A stretch of DNA of 33,876 nucleotides from Bryobacterales bacterium (GTDB taxonomy: Bacteria; Acidobacteriota; Terriglobia; Bryobacterales; Bryobacteraceae). The position numbers were made by a program, and so were the translations under genes. The notes below the pieces were generated by a model, which was not told the origin of the DNA, did not search any database, and saw only the letters and a program-made list of their open reading frames with translations. The stretch lies in NCBI GenBank assembly GCA_026129915.1, contig JAHCHD010000038.1, positions 1 through 33,876 on the forward strand. The letters run 5' to 3'. Positions 15,079 to 26,398 of the stretch are shown here, in pieces; within the stretch, counting starts at the first letter, position 1, and every line of letters begins with the position of its first letter.

Positions 15079-16640
15079 TGCGGCTGCCGGTGAGTGGAGG
15101 GCGGAACGGCGTTGATTGGGGTCGTCTGGCGAGGCTTGGAATTGTGTGTGGGCTCGCTCTGGTGGTGCTGGCGGATTCCGCACCCGCGCAGAACACGCCG
15201 AGTGCGATGCTTGACCAGTTTCGCTCTGTGCGGACCGCCTGGCTGAACACGGCAGCGGGCTATGCGAATCGGCTGTTCGGGATTCTCGCGCTGATCGAGT
15301 TTGCTTGGACGGGCGCGATCCTGGTGCTGGAACGGACCGACTTGCAGGGATGGACGGCGGCGCTGATCCGCAAAATGATGTTCATCGGCGCGTTCTTTGC
15401 CCTGCTGACGTTTGGCGCCGATTGGATTCCGCGGATCATCGAGAGCTTTCAGATCTTCGGGCAGACCGCATCCGGACTCAACTCACTGGCGCCGAGCGAC
15501 GTGCTGGCGATCGGCTTGAACGTGGTGGGCAACCTGCTTTCGGCGGCTGCCGAATCGGGATGGATGGCAAGTTTCGGCACGGCATTGGCGATGGTGTTTG
15601 CGGCGCTGCTCTCGTTTCTGGCTTTCCTCGGGATCACGGTGCAGTTGGTGGTCACCCTGGTGGAGAGCTACCTGGTGGTTGGTGCCGGATTCCTGTTCCT
15701 GGGCTTCGGCGGCTCGCGGTGGACGGCGCCGTATGTCGAGCGGTACATCGCGTTTGCGGTTTCGACGGGCGTGAAGGTGATGGTGCTCTATCTGATCCTG
15801 GGGGCGAGCCTGGCGCTTACACGGAATTGGGTGGATGAGTCGCAGCTGATTGCGGCAAGCGCGCAACCTGCCATTGATGCGCTAGACATCGCCGGTTCCG
15901 CCGTTTTGCTGCTCATGGTCTGCTGGAACGTACCGAAGCTGGCTGCGAGCGTCCTGGGTGGCGCCCCGGCGTTGACCGGCGGCGATGCGGTGAGCACCGT
16001 GGGCGGTGTGGCTCAGGGCGCACTCGTTGCTAGCGCAGCGGTTGCCGGTTTGGTGGCGCTAGGAGCAAAAGCGTCCGCAACCCGAGGTGCTGCGGTGTCG
16101 GTGAGCCAAGCCGCCGGGTCTGGCGCCGGAGCATCGGGCGGTGCGGCTGGAGGCGGGTCGTCCTTTGGTGGCGGTAGTGCAGGTGGTGCGGGTTCGAGTG
16201 GAGGTGCTTCGGGGTCTGCACCTCGGCGGCCCGGCGGGGGAAACCGAGGCAGTGGGGGCGGAGCCGGGAGTTCGGCGCCAAGCCTGGCTGACCGATCTGG
16301 ATCCTCTGGCAGCGAAAGCATGCCCACGCGAGCAAGTTCCGTGTCGCCTCCGCAGCGCGGCAGTCCACGTGGTTCCTCCGATGCTGCGCCCCCAGCCACG
16401 GGTGCGGCCAACACGGAAACCATGTCGCCGGGTGTACCCGCAAACATCGGCTTTTCGAAGGACCAATCGGAGCTCGGTGCAGCGGAGAGCCGCGCGACGC
16501 GGATCGTAAGCGCGAGCACCAATGCTGCAAAGAATCTGGCTGTGGGGACGCAGCTTACGCGGGCGGCCCAGGGTGCGGTCCCGCCGGATCATGCACCGCA
16601 GGCGACGCCGCCGAACTTGCGCATGGAGGATAGCGAGTGA
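15075..16640 (+). CDS. trbL: TrbL, VirB6-family polytopic membrane protein
   Basis: A 521-residue protein. A signal-like first helix is followed by several membrane helices across about residues 60-310, including ANRLFGILALIEFAW and LVESYLVVGAGFLFLGFGGSR, the latter being the TrbL/VirB6 signature region. A long Gly/Ser/Ala-rich low-complexity tail starts near residue 349, unusual in degree but common in the family. It forms part of the inner-membrane channel. The start overlaps the trbJ stop (ATGATG at 15075). The last bases overlap trbF. Confidence 0.94.
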   Translation: MMRLPVSGGRNGVDWGRLARLGIVCGLALVVLADSAPAQNTPSAMLDQFRSVRTAWLNTAAGYANRLFGILALIEFAWTGAILVLERTDLQGWTAALIRKMMFIGAFFALLTFGADWIPRIIESFQIFGQTASGLNSLAPSDVLAIGLNVVGNLLSAAAESGWMASFGTALAMVFAALLSFLAFLGITVQLVVTLVESYLVVGAGFLFLGFGGSRWTAPYVERYIAFAVSTGVKVMVLYLILGASLALTRNWVDESQLIAASAQPAIDALDIAGSAVLLLMVCWNVPKLAASVLGGAPALTGGDAVSTVGGVAQGALVASAAVAGLVALGAKASATRGAAVSVSQAAGSGAGASGGAAGGGSSFGGGSAGGAGSSGGASGSAPRRPGGGNRGSGGGAGSSAPSLADRSGSSGSESMPTRASSVSPPQRGSPRGSSDAAPPATGAANTETMSPGVPANIGFSKDQSELGAAESRATRIVSASTNAAKNLAVGTQLTRAAQGAVPPDHAPQATPPNLRMEDSE

Positions 16641-17383
16641 CATCGGAAGACATTCTCGAATTGTCAGGAACTGCCGGCGATGGGGAGCAGCGGCCTCCTG
16701 CGGAATACGGCCCTCGGTCCTGCGTTCCGCCGAAGCCGGCGGAGAACCGGTATCTCTCGGCTCGGCGGGAGTGGGACGAGCGATACGGCAATCTGATCAC
16801 GCGGGCGCGGAATTGGCGGATGGCCGCATTTGGCGCGCTTGCCGTCGCGCTTGTCGCCACCGGGGGAGTGGTCGCACTTTCCTTGCAGACGCGGATCATC
16901 CCGTTTGTTGTCGCTGTGGACAATCTCGGCCGGCCGGTTGCGTCCGGGCTGGCGGAGGCGGCGCCGGTCGCGGACGATCGGCTGAAACGCGCGGCGCTGA
17001 TTCAGTGGGTGTCCGACCTGCGAATGGTGACCTCCGATGGGATCTCGCAACGGAAGGCGATTGATCGGGTGTACGCAATGATTGCGCGGGGGAGCGCGGC
17101 GCAGTTGGAGGTGAGCGAGTTCTATCGCAAGGACCCGCCGCAGAAGCGGGCCCAGTCCGTGATGGTGAGCGTGGACGTGAAGGCGATCTACGCGAGCAGC
17201 GAGCAGACCTATGAAGTGGAGTGGGTCGAGACTACGCGGGGCTTGGGCGGCGATGTGCAATCGGAGCAAGCGTGGAAGGGTTCGTTCACGATCGCCGTCA
17301 ATCCGCCGACAGACGAACAGCTTGCGCGGGTGAATCCGCTCGGGGTGTATGTGACGAACGCGAGTTGGTCAAAGGTTCTGTAG
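16637..17383 (+). CDS. trbF: TrbF, VirB8-family assembly protein
   Basis: A 248-residue protein starting at GTG 16637, overlapping the trbL stop. A cytoplasmic N-terminus is followed by one membrane helix (about residues 59-80: MAAFGALAVALVATGGVVALS) and a periplasmic NTF2-like domain with IIPFVVAVDNLGRPV and QWVSDLRMVTSDG, characteristic of TrbF. VirB8-type proteins nucleate the secretion complex in the periplasm. Confidence 0.94.
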   Translation: MTSEDILELSGTAGDGEQRPPAEYGPRSCVPPKPAENRYLSARREWDERYGNLITRARNWRMAAFGALAVALVATGGVVALSLQTRIIPFVVAVDNLGRPVASGLAEAAPVADDRLKRAALIQWVSDLRMVTSDGISQRKAIDRVYAMIARGSAAQLEVSEFYRKDPPQKRAQSVMVSVDVKAIYASSEQTYEVEWVETTRGLGGDVQSEQAWKGSFTIAVNPPTDEQLARVNPLGVYVTNASWSKVL

Positions 17384-17389
17384 CGAGGG

Positions 17390-18589
17390 ATGTGGATGGG
17401 GGTACTGGGGATGTGGAGATCAAGTGTTGTGCTGTCGTTCGGTTTGGCCGTGATGGTCGCTGCGGGAGTCGGCCAGGAGAAGAAGCCCGGCGACTCTATA
17501 GGAAGGGTGTCTTCGCCAACAAAGCCAGCATCAACTTCGGCCCCGATGCAGGGCGTGCCGGCTGCTGCGGAATACCAGTTCGACGAACTGATTGGGGAGT
17601 TGCAGACCGACCCTCGTCGGTCCGGGCAAACCAACTCGTCCATGCCGGCGCCTTCGGGTAGTGTCCCGCTGTATCTGAAGCACGCGGATTCCGCGAGCGG
17701 TAACGAGAGCGATAGCGAGGTTCCCGCGGACTTTGTTGCAGGCAAGTCGGTCCCGCTGCCAGAGGATGCGAGCCAGGCGATTGACGTGGACAGTTCGTGG
17801 AAAAGCCAAAGCGCGCTTCCGAGTCCTGGTGAGGATGGGCGCGTGGTCTACACCTACGGTGCGGGTTTGCCAACAGTCGTTTGTGCCCCGTTGCGGCTCT
17901 GCGTAGTTGAGCTTGAATCCGGCGAAAGGCTGATCGGCGAACCCCACATCGGCGATTCGGTCCGGTGGCTCATTGATCCCGCGACTTCTGGTGAGGGATC
18001 TCTCGAACGGGCGTTGATTGTGGTGAAGCCGAAGGGGCCTGGCCTGGATACGAACATGCTGCTAACAACGGATCGGCGGCTGTATTATCTGCGCCTGGTT
18101 TCGACACCCTCCGAGTACATTGCACGAACCAGTTTCGAGTACCCGGCGGCGGAGACGGCTCGCTGGCAGGCGCATTTGCTGGAGAGTGAGCAGCGGCGGA
18201 AGGAGGCGGTTGAACAGTCGCAACTCGCCCCGCTGCGAACCATTGAGGATCTCTACTTTGACTATCGCGTTCTGGGAAAGCACCACGAGTTGCGGCCAGT
18301 GCGGATCTTCGATGACGGCGAGAAGACATACGTGCAGATGCGCGAGCAGATTCTGCACCGGGAGTTGCCGGTATTGGTTGTCGTGGGGACTCAGGGTCCC
18401 GAGATGGTGAACTACCGCGTGAAGGGAACTGTGTACGTGGTGGATCGGATCTTCGAACACGGGGCCTTGATTCTCGGCGAGGGCAAGAAGGCAAAGCGAC
18501 TGGACATTGTGCGCGGAACGTTCCGCGGCAAGGTGAAGGGGGACGGATTCGAGGCCAGCTTCTCAGGGAAACCGGAGGTGGAGCGATGA
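17390..18589 (+). CDS. trbG: TrbG, VirB9-family outer-membrane complex protein
   Basis: A 399-residue exported protein. A Sec signal (MWRSSVVLSFGLAVMVAAG) is followed by an unusually long Pro/Ser-rich stretch (about residues 30-155), longer than in typical TrbG. The VirB9 domain follows: VYTYGAGLPTVVCAPLRLCVVEL, then LIVVKPKGPGLDTNMLLTTDRR, RLYYLRLVS and, near the end, NYRVKGTVYVVDRIFEHGALILG. It builds the outer-membrane core with TrbI. Possible ATG starts are 17390, 17396 and 17411; the last keeps the cleanest signal peptide. Its stop overlaps the trbI start. Confidence 0.93.
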   Translation: MWMGVLGMWRSSVVLSFGLAVMVAAGVGQEKKPGDSIGRVSSPTKPASTSAPMQGVPAAAEYQFDELIGELQTDPRRSGQTNSSMPAPSGSVPLYLKHADSASGNESDSEVPADFVAGKSVPLPEDASQAIDVDSSWKSQSALPSPGEDGRVVYTYGAGLPTVVCAPLRLCVVELESGERLIGEPHIGDSVRWLIDPATSGEGSLERALIVVKPKGPGLDTNMLLTTDRRLYYLRLVSTPSEYIARTSFEYPAAETARWQAHLLESEQRRKEAVEQSQLAPLRTIEDLYFDYRVLGKHHELRPVRIFDDGEKTYVQMREQILHRELPVLVVVGTQGPEMVNYRVKGTVYVVDRIFEHGALILGEGKKAKRLDIVRGTFRGKVKGDGFEASFSGKPEVER

Positions 18590-19941
18590 CAAATCCGTTC
18601 CGGAAGCTAGAGTCCCCCAGCGGCATTGACCTGTACCCTGCTCCGCCCGCGGCAGTTCGGTTGAGCCGACGGGCGGGAGTGCTGGCGCTGATTGTCGTTT
18701 GCGGAGTGGTCGCGTTGATCGGGTATGGCGTGATCACGCGCCGTCAGCGATCCATCGAACTGGTGCAACTGGATGGGACGAAATCCGTAACCGCGGCGAC
18801 CGAGGTCGGGAAAACAATCGCGGACGAGGTTCCAGCCAAAAGTCTCGCCGGAACGGCGGAGGAATCCAGCCAGACCTCCGAGGGCGAAGAGTCTGTGGAT
18901 GAGGCTTGGGAGCCGGGTCCATCCTACACTCGGCCTGCGTGGCGTCCCCAAGCCCAACCTGTTGCGGCCCAAGCCGTAGCCACCGCTCCAACGGCCAGTA
19001 GCCTGAGCCCCGCCGAGGCGCGACGGCTCGCCGCATACCGCCTGGAGTTGCAGGCAATCGCAGCCCCGACGGCGACTGCTGGTGGAATTGGTACGAGGGC
19101 AGAGACTCCCACGATGGCGACGGGTACCGCCGCAGCCGGAGCGTCCGGTTCGCTGGTAGACCTGGTGCGAAATGCTATGGGCCGCTCGTCGGCCCCGACC
19201 AATCCGCTGGAAGCGCTTCTGCCAATCGAAGGTCAACCGAACGAGCGGGGCGAGGACGATGGACAGGACCTCCAAGACGCCCGGGAGCGGTTTCTGGAAC
19301 GCGCGCGACAGAACACCAAGGACGAGGTGTTACCAGCGACGCGTAGGCCGCCCTTGAGCCGCTACGAGATCAAGGCAGGGTGGGACATACCCGCCGTCTT
19401 GGAGCACGCACTGAACTCCGATCTGCCTGGTGAAGTGCGGGCGCTCGTTCGCGAAAGCGTGTACGACACGGCGACCGGAAGGTACCTGCTGATCCCGCAA
19501 GGTTCCCGCCTGGTGGGAATCTACGACTCCCGCATCGTCTACGGCCAGGACGGTCTAATGGTTGTCTGGAACCGCATCATCTTCCCAGACGGTTCGTCGA
19601 TTCACCTGGACGGCATGGCCAGTCAGGACGCTTCCGGCCAAAGCGGGATGAGGCACAAGGTGGATAACCACTACCGAAGGCTGTTGGGGTTTGCCGCGCT
19701 CACAAGTGTCTTCAGCGCGGCCTTTCAACTCTCCCAGTCGCCCCGCGGCGGGATCCTCGCCTACCCCTCGGCCGGAGAATTGGCTGGCACTGCGGTCGGT
19801 CGGGAGCTCTCACAGTTTGGATCGCAGGTAACGCGGCGTAATTTGAATGCGCAGCCGACAATTCGGGTTCCGGTTGGTTATCGATTCAACGTCCGAGTGA
19901 ATCGAGACGTCATATTCGGCAGATATGCACAATCTAAATAG
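18586..19941 (+). CDS. trbI: TrbI, VirB10-family core-complex protein
   Basis: A 451-residue protein. A cytoplasmic tail, one membrane helix (about residues 30-48) and a long Ala/Pro-rich periplasmic linker precede the conserved C-terminal VirB10 domain: YEIKAGWDIPAVLEHALNSDL, YLLIPQGSRLVGIYDS, WNRIIFPDGSSIHLDGM, VDNHYRRLLGFAALTSVFSA and RVPVGYRFNVRVNRDVIF. It spans both membranes and links the ATPases to the outer-membrane pore. It is the last recognised gene of the trb operon. No trbH, trbK or traG lies beside it. Confidence 0.95.
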   Translation: MTNPFRKLESPSGIDLYPAPPAAVRLSRRAGVLALIVVCGVVALIGYGVITRRQRSIELVQLDGTKSVTAATEVGKTIADEVPAKSLAGTAEESSQTSEGEESVDEAWEPGPSYTRPAWRPQAQPVAAQAVATAPTASSLSPAEARRLAAYRLELQAIAAPTATAGGIGTRAETPTMATGTAAAGASGSLVDLVRNAMGRSSAPTNPLEALLPIEGQPNERGEDDGQDLQDARERFLERARQNTKDEVLPATRRPPLSRYEIKAGWDIPAVLEHALNSDLPGEVRALVRESVYDTATGRYLLIPQGSRLVGIYDSRIVYGQDGLMVVWNRIIFPDGSSIHLDGMASQDASGQSGMRHKVDNHYRRLLGFAALTSVFSAAFQLSQSPRGGILAYPSAGELAGTAVGRELSQFGSQVTRRNLNAQPTIRVPVGYRFNVRVNRDVIFGRYAQSK

Positions 19942-20305
19942 ATTGAGTGATGAGCCACAGCCCAAGTTTGGCTCCCCTCCTGGGATCAGAACCGCCCGCG
20001 ATCAGCACAATCTCCACGAGTTTAGGAGGAGGATCAAAGGTTTCGGGTGTTTGATCTCGACTCTCGGCCGCAACCCGGCACCTAGCGCTTTCCTTGCAGT
20101 TTTGCGACTGCCATGGCTACGATCCCTGGCGGCTCCTTTGGCCAGGACGGGCTATCAGCTACAGAGCGGACTAGCGCGGAAGTATTGCTCTCGATTCGTC
20201 CTGCGCACCCGGTCGTACAGAGCGAGTGTTCGTTGCCCCCAGTGAGGAGCAGGGCTTCAACTGTGATCTAGCTGCCATGCCGCCCGCGCTCTCCGCTTCA
20301 GAAGT
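19942..20305. other. Gap between the conjugation operon and the catabolic operon
   Basis: This 364-base region lies between convergent trbI and the carboxylesterase gene. The only open frame of note (19925-20245, plus) has a low-complexity, Arg-rich product with no domain and overlaps trbI. No tRNA end, integrase, obvious att repeat or strong terminator was seen. Confidence 0.45.
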
Positions 20306-21985
<1,680 letters not shown>

Positions 21986-22059
21986 GTCGTCACTCCTCTT
22001 CTCTTTTTCTCTAGCTGCATTCGGATATCCGATCACGCCGTCTTCCAGGTGGTGAAGGA

Positions 22060-23010
22060 TCAAGCCTTCTTCCAGTACTCCAGCGTGGGTCCGCTGTAGA
22101 CACCCGCGCCGGTGATTGCTTTCTTGCGGACATCCGCGATCTCGTCCGCCGACATCGGCTTGAAGTTCTGCACGGTCCGGATGTTGTCTTCCATCTGCCC
22201 TTGTGTGCCAGCACCGCAGATCGCTACATGCACGCCGGGTTGGCTCAGCGCATACCGCAAGCACTCCGTCGGATTCAGTGATCGCAGGAGATTCGCTTTG
22301 CCGAAAATCTTGATGGCCTGGACGCCGATACCGAACTCTTTCGCGACCGGAAGAGCCGTCTCCTCAAAACTCAGATGCGCATGATCGGCCGCGTGTACCG
22401 GCATCATCACGGTGTCCCACTGGTCATAAGCCTTAAGCAACGCCGCGTGCGCACCGGGATCGAAATGCCCGGTGAAGCCGATCAGCCGGCATTTCCCCGC
22501 CTTCTTCGCCGCCTCCAGCGCCTTCATCGCTCCGTCTGGAGCCAGAATTCGTTCGATATCCTCGCCGGTCTGGATGGAGTGGATCTGCCAGAGATCGACA
22601 TAGTCCGTCTTCAATAACCGCAGCGAAGTCGCCAGGTCGTCTTCCACCTGTTTCGCGGTGCGTCCCATGGTTTTGGTTGTCAGGAAGGCGTTCTTCCGGA
22701 CCCCCTGCAAACCGATGCCATACGCTTCCTCGGAACGTCCGCCCCAATACGAGCGGGCACAATCGAAATAGGTGATGCCGATGTCATACATCCTGCGCAC
22801 GTGTGCGGCTGCAGCCGGAATGTCCGGGTGGAGATCCATGCGGGCGCCGCCCTGGGCGATGACGCTCACCTTCACGCCGGTCCTGCCAAGGGTGGTAACC
22901 GGAATGTCTCCGGCTTTCACGGTCTGGGCCTTCACGGTCTGGGCGGCCGCGCGAGTGCCGCTCATGGAGAGTCCGGCGAATGCCCCGCCGACAAACAATC
23001 GTCTTTTCAT
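22060..23010 (-). CDS. Exported aldo/keto reductase-family oxidoreductase
   Basis: A 316-residue aldo/keto reductase. The N-terminus MKRRLFVGGAFAGLSMSGTRAAAQ looks like a twin-arginine or Sec signal. The catalytic tetrad is visible as D83, Y88 (FDCARSYWGGRSEEAYG), K113 (TTKT) and H144 (LWQIHS). It would reduce an aldehyde or ketone with NAD(P)H; export of a pyridine-nucleotide enzyme is unusual, though Tat can carry it folded. A 15-bp tandem repeat (22916-22945) duplicates AQTVK after the signal. It lies 27 bases after the upstream hydrolase gene and 74 before the esterase. Confidence 0.85.
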   Translation of the reverse strand: MKRRLFVGGAFAGLSMSGTRAAAQTVKAQTVKAGDIPVTTLGRTGVKVSVIAQGGARMDLHPDIPAAAAHVRRMYDIGITYFDCARSYWGGRSEEAYGIGLQGVRKNAFLTTKTMGRTAKQVEDDLATSLRLLKTDYVDLWQIHSIQTGEDIERILAPDGAMKALEAAKKAGKCRLIGFTGHFDPGAHAALLKAYDQWDTVMMPVHAADHAHLSFEETALPVAKEFGIGVQAIKIFGKANLLRSLNPTECLRYALSQPGVHVAICGAGTQGQMEDNIRTVQNFKPMSADEIADVRKKAITGAGVYSGPTLEYWKKA

Positions 23011-23037
23011 GCCTTACCTCGGTCAATTCCCTCACCT

Positions 23038-24120
23038 TCAATCGAGCTTCTTCTCTGAGAGAAACTTCGACATCAGGTCAGCCACTTGTTCGTTGTTCAG
23101 GTCGGAAAACGGGAAATGAGTATTTCCGCGGATGCCGATTTCCGGAAGGTGTACGACGGTGACGTCCCCACCGTAACGGTTTACCGTGTCCCGCCACTTT
23201 TTGGCCATTTCCAGCCTCACCCGCCACCCATCCTGGCCGGGGTTGTCGCTGGGCTTCTCCGGGATGAAATCTCCGTAGAAGATCACGATGGGGATGCGGG
23301 TGAGCTTCTGGAATTCAGCCATTGGCACCCCGATTGCCTCAAGCGGTCCACCGGAGCTTTGCATTGTCTGTGGAACCTCGCCCTCGGGAAACAGGAAACC
23401 GCTGCCCGGCTCGTAGGTGACGATTCCCCGCACGTTACCGCTCTTCACGGCCGTCAGCCAGCCGAGTCCACCGCCTTGCGAGTGCGTAACAAAGACGGCT
23501 GGCCCGATCTTTGCGAACAGTGCCGCACAGGCATCGGAGATCACCTCCGCGTCGTACGGCCCGGTGTTTGGTGTCATCTGACGGAAGTACTGGTTGAGCG
23601 CTTCGGGATCCTTCGAGAACTGAACGCCCGGGAAGTAGTCGGGCCAGACACCCACACGAAAGGTCTCGAACCACATCTGGTCGTCCGGGGTCGCGTTGAT
23701 GGTCGCCGTCACCGTGCTGCGGCCGGCATCCCCACGGCGCGGCTGATCGAGCAGATACACCGGAAAGCGGCGGCGCAGGAAGATCGTCTGGAAGCCCTCC
23801 CGGCCGTCGGGAGTGGTCTCCCAGGTTTTGGAAAACTGTCCAAAGCCATGCAGGAAGACTAGCGGCAACGTACGCCGGTTCACGGGAATCTGGTAGAAGA
23901 CGTAGGCGTGGTCGCCGTGAAGCGTCTGCCCATCGGGCGCGCGCTTCCGGGAATCGTAGGTGCCGGGATTCCTGATTACTTTTCCGCCGACGGCAAAGCT
24001 GCCCTGCTCCTGGATCACCAAGGGCTCAGCCGTTCTTGCTTGTTGAGCACTTACACCTGCCGGCATGAGAATGGCGGCAGCACACAGCAGCCTCGCGACT
24101 CCACGTTTTAGTTTTCTCAT
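23038..24120 (-). CDS. Secreted alpha/beta hydrolase
   Basis: A 360-residue protein. A Sec signal (RLLCAAAILMPAGVSAQQ) is followed by an alpha/beta-hydrolase fold: LPLVFLHGFGQFSKTW (oxyanion region 87-100), VYLLDQPRRGDAG, and the nucleophile elbow VTHSQGGG with S214. GDFIPEKPSDNPG supplies the candidate acid and GIRGNTHFPFSDLNN the candidate His. The substrate is unknown; esterase or lactonase activity is likely. It is 20 bases downstream of the dienelactone-hydrolase-like gene. Confidence 0.85.
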   Translation of the reverse strand: MRKLKRGVARLLCAAAILMPAGVSAQQARTAEPLVIQEQGSFAVGGKVIRNPGTYDSRKRAPDGQTLHGDHAYVFYQIPVNRRTLPLVFLHGFGQFSKTWETTPDGREGFQTIFLRRRFPVYLLDQPRRGDAGRSTVTATINATPDDQMWFETFRVGVWPDYFPGVQFSKDPEALNQYFRQMTPNTGPYDAEVISDACAALFAKIGPAVFVTHSQGGGLGWLTAVKSGNVRGIVTYEPGSGFLFPEGEVPQTMQSSGGPLEAIGVPMAEFQKLTRIPIVIFYGDFIPEKPSDNPGQDGWRVRLEMAKKWRDTVNRYGGDVTVVHLPEIGIRGNTHFPFSDLNNEQVADLMSKFLSEKKLD

Positions 24121-24140
24121 CGATACCTCTTCTCTCCCAG

Positions 24141-25241
24141 CTAAAGCGTCCTGGCATAGAACGTCGTTAGTTTGTCGATTGCGGAGTCCACATATTTCGG
24201 AACCCAGTAGGTTTCGATATGGGTCGCGCCGTCAATCGTGAACAGCTCCTTGTCCTTCGAGCCGGTGGCTTTAGCGAACGCATCCTCGGTCATGTAGAGG
24301 CTGTCGGCTTTGCTACCGGCAATCATCAGCAGTGGCTGATCGATGAGTTCGATCTGGTCGGTGGCATCCCAACGCATCAGATCCAGCAAGCTGTTCATGG
24401 TGTATTTAAAGGTGGAATTGGGGTGGGCGTGGGTCTTCCAATAGTAGTGGTAACCCTGGCGGTAGAGATCAAACGGCAGATTGGCGATCTGCTCGTCTGT
24501 TAAGTTGGCATCTCCCGCATAGAGGATCTTGCCGCCGGTCACCTCGTGGATGTCTGCACGCATCCTCCCGTCGCTCGCCTCTTGTGCGCGGGCAGCCGAA
24601 GCCTGCCGCAGGCGTTGCTGGATGGTCGCGAGCTGCGAATCCACATAGCCGTTGCGACGAACCCGTCCGGAGTTGAACATGCTCACCGTCGCAATCGACC
24701 TGAAGCGTTTGTCAGTTTTCGCCGCAGCCAGAGAGTACCCGCCGCCACCGCAGATTCCGAGCAGGCCCAGACGAGCCACATCGACGGCCGGATAGCCGCT
24801 GATGAAGTCCGCCATGCCGTGGATATCCTCGATGCGATACGCGGGTTTGTCCACGTTGCGCGGATGGCCGTCGCTGGCGCCCTGATACGACGCATCCGCC
24901 GTGACAGTAATATATCCCTTCTCCGCCAGCCGTTGGGCATACAGGCCCGCGACCTGCTCCTTCACCCCGCCGTTCGGGTGTGCCACGACGATGGCAGCGT
25001 AGTTCTTCTTCGGATCGTAGTTCGCCGGTGTGTACACATTGGCGGAGATATCGAGACCGTTGAGCTTATAGGTGACCGGGTGAATATTGACCTTGCCCGG
25101 CTCGTTTTTTGTGATCGCACCGGCGTAGGTTAACGTGAACGGATTTTTTCTGTAGTCTTCCGCGCCGGCTTCGCCTGCCGGAGCCGAGAGCATTGCCGCT
25201 AAGACGGTGGCCTGTATTGCTGTTCCCTTCATGAATTTCAT
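24141..25241 (-). CDS. Secreted dienelactone hydrolase-like alpha/beta hydrolase
   Basis: A 366-residue protein with a Sec-like signal ending near AGEAGAED. AAIVVAHPNGG (oxyanion region) and LGLLGICGGGGYSLAAA follow, where the nucleophile position is Cys164 rather than Ser, as in dienelactone hydrolase. LLMIAGSKADSLYM gives the Asp and IDGATHIETYW the His. It would act on a lactone, ester or similar carbonyl compound in the periplasm. It sits between the aldo/keto reductase and hydrolase genes, with gaps of about 20 bases on each side. Confidence 0.82.
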   Translation of the reverse strand: MKFMKGTAIQATVLAAMLSAPAGEAGAEDYRKNPFTLTYAGAITKNEPGKVNIHPVTYKLNGLDISANVYTPANYDPKKNYAAIVVAHPNGGVKEQVAGLYAQRLAEKGYITVTADASYQGASDGHPRNVDKPAYRIEDIHGMADFISGYPAVDVARLGLLGICGGGGYSLAAAKTDKRFRSIATVSMFNSGRVRRNGYVDSQLATIQQRLRQASAARAQEASDGRMRADIHEVTGGKILYAGDANLTDEQIANLPFDLYRQGYHYYWKTHAHPNSTFKYTMNSLLDLMRWDATDQIELIDQPLLMIAGSKADSLYMTEDAFAKATGSKDKELFTIDGATHIETYWVPKYVDSAIDKLTTFYARTL

Positions 25242-25264
25242 TTGAATTCCTGTTCTCTAGAACT

Positions 25265-26395
<1,131 letters not shown>

Positions 26396-26398
26396 AAT

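Noticed and set aside
19925-20245. Plus-strand frame (106 codons) after trbI
   Set aside because: Overlaps the end of trbI, lacks a ribosome site and any recognisable motif.
22065-22264. N-terminal extension of the carboxylesterase frame
   Set aside because: It runs into the preceding aldo/keto reductase gene; ATG 21985 has a strong ribosome site followed by a good signal peptide.
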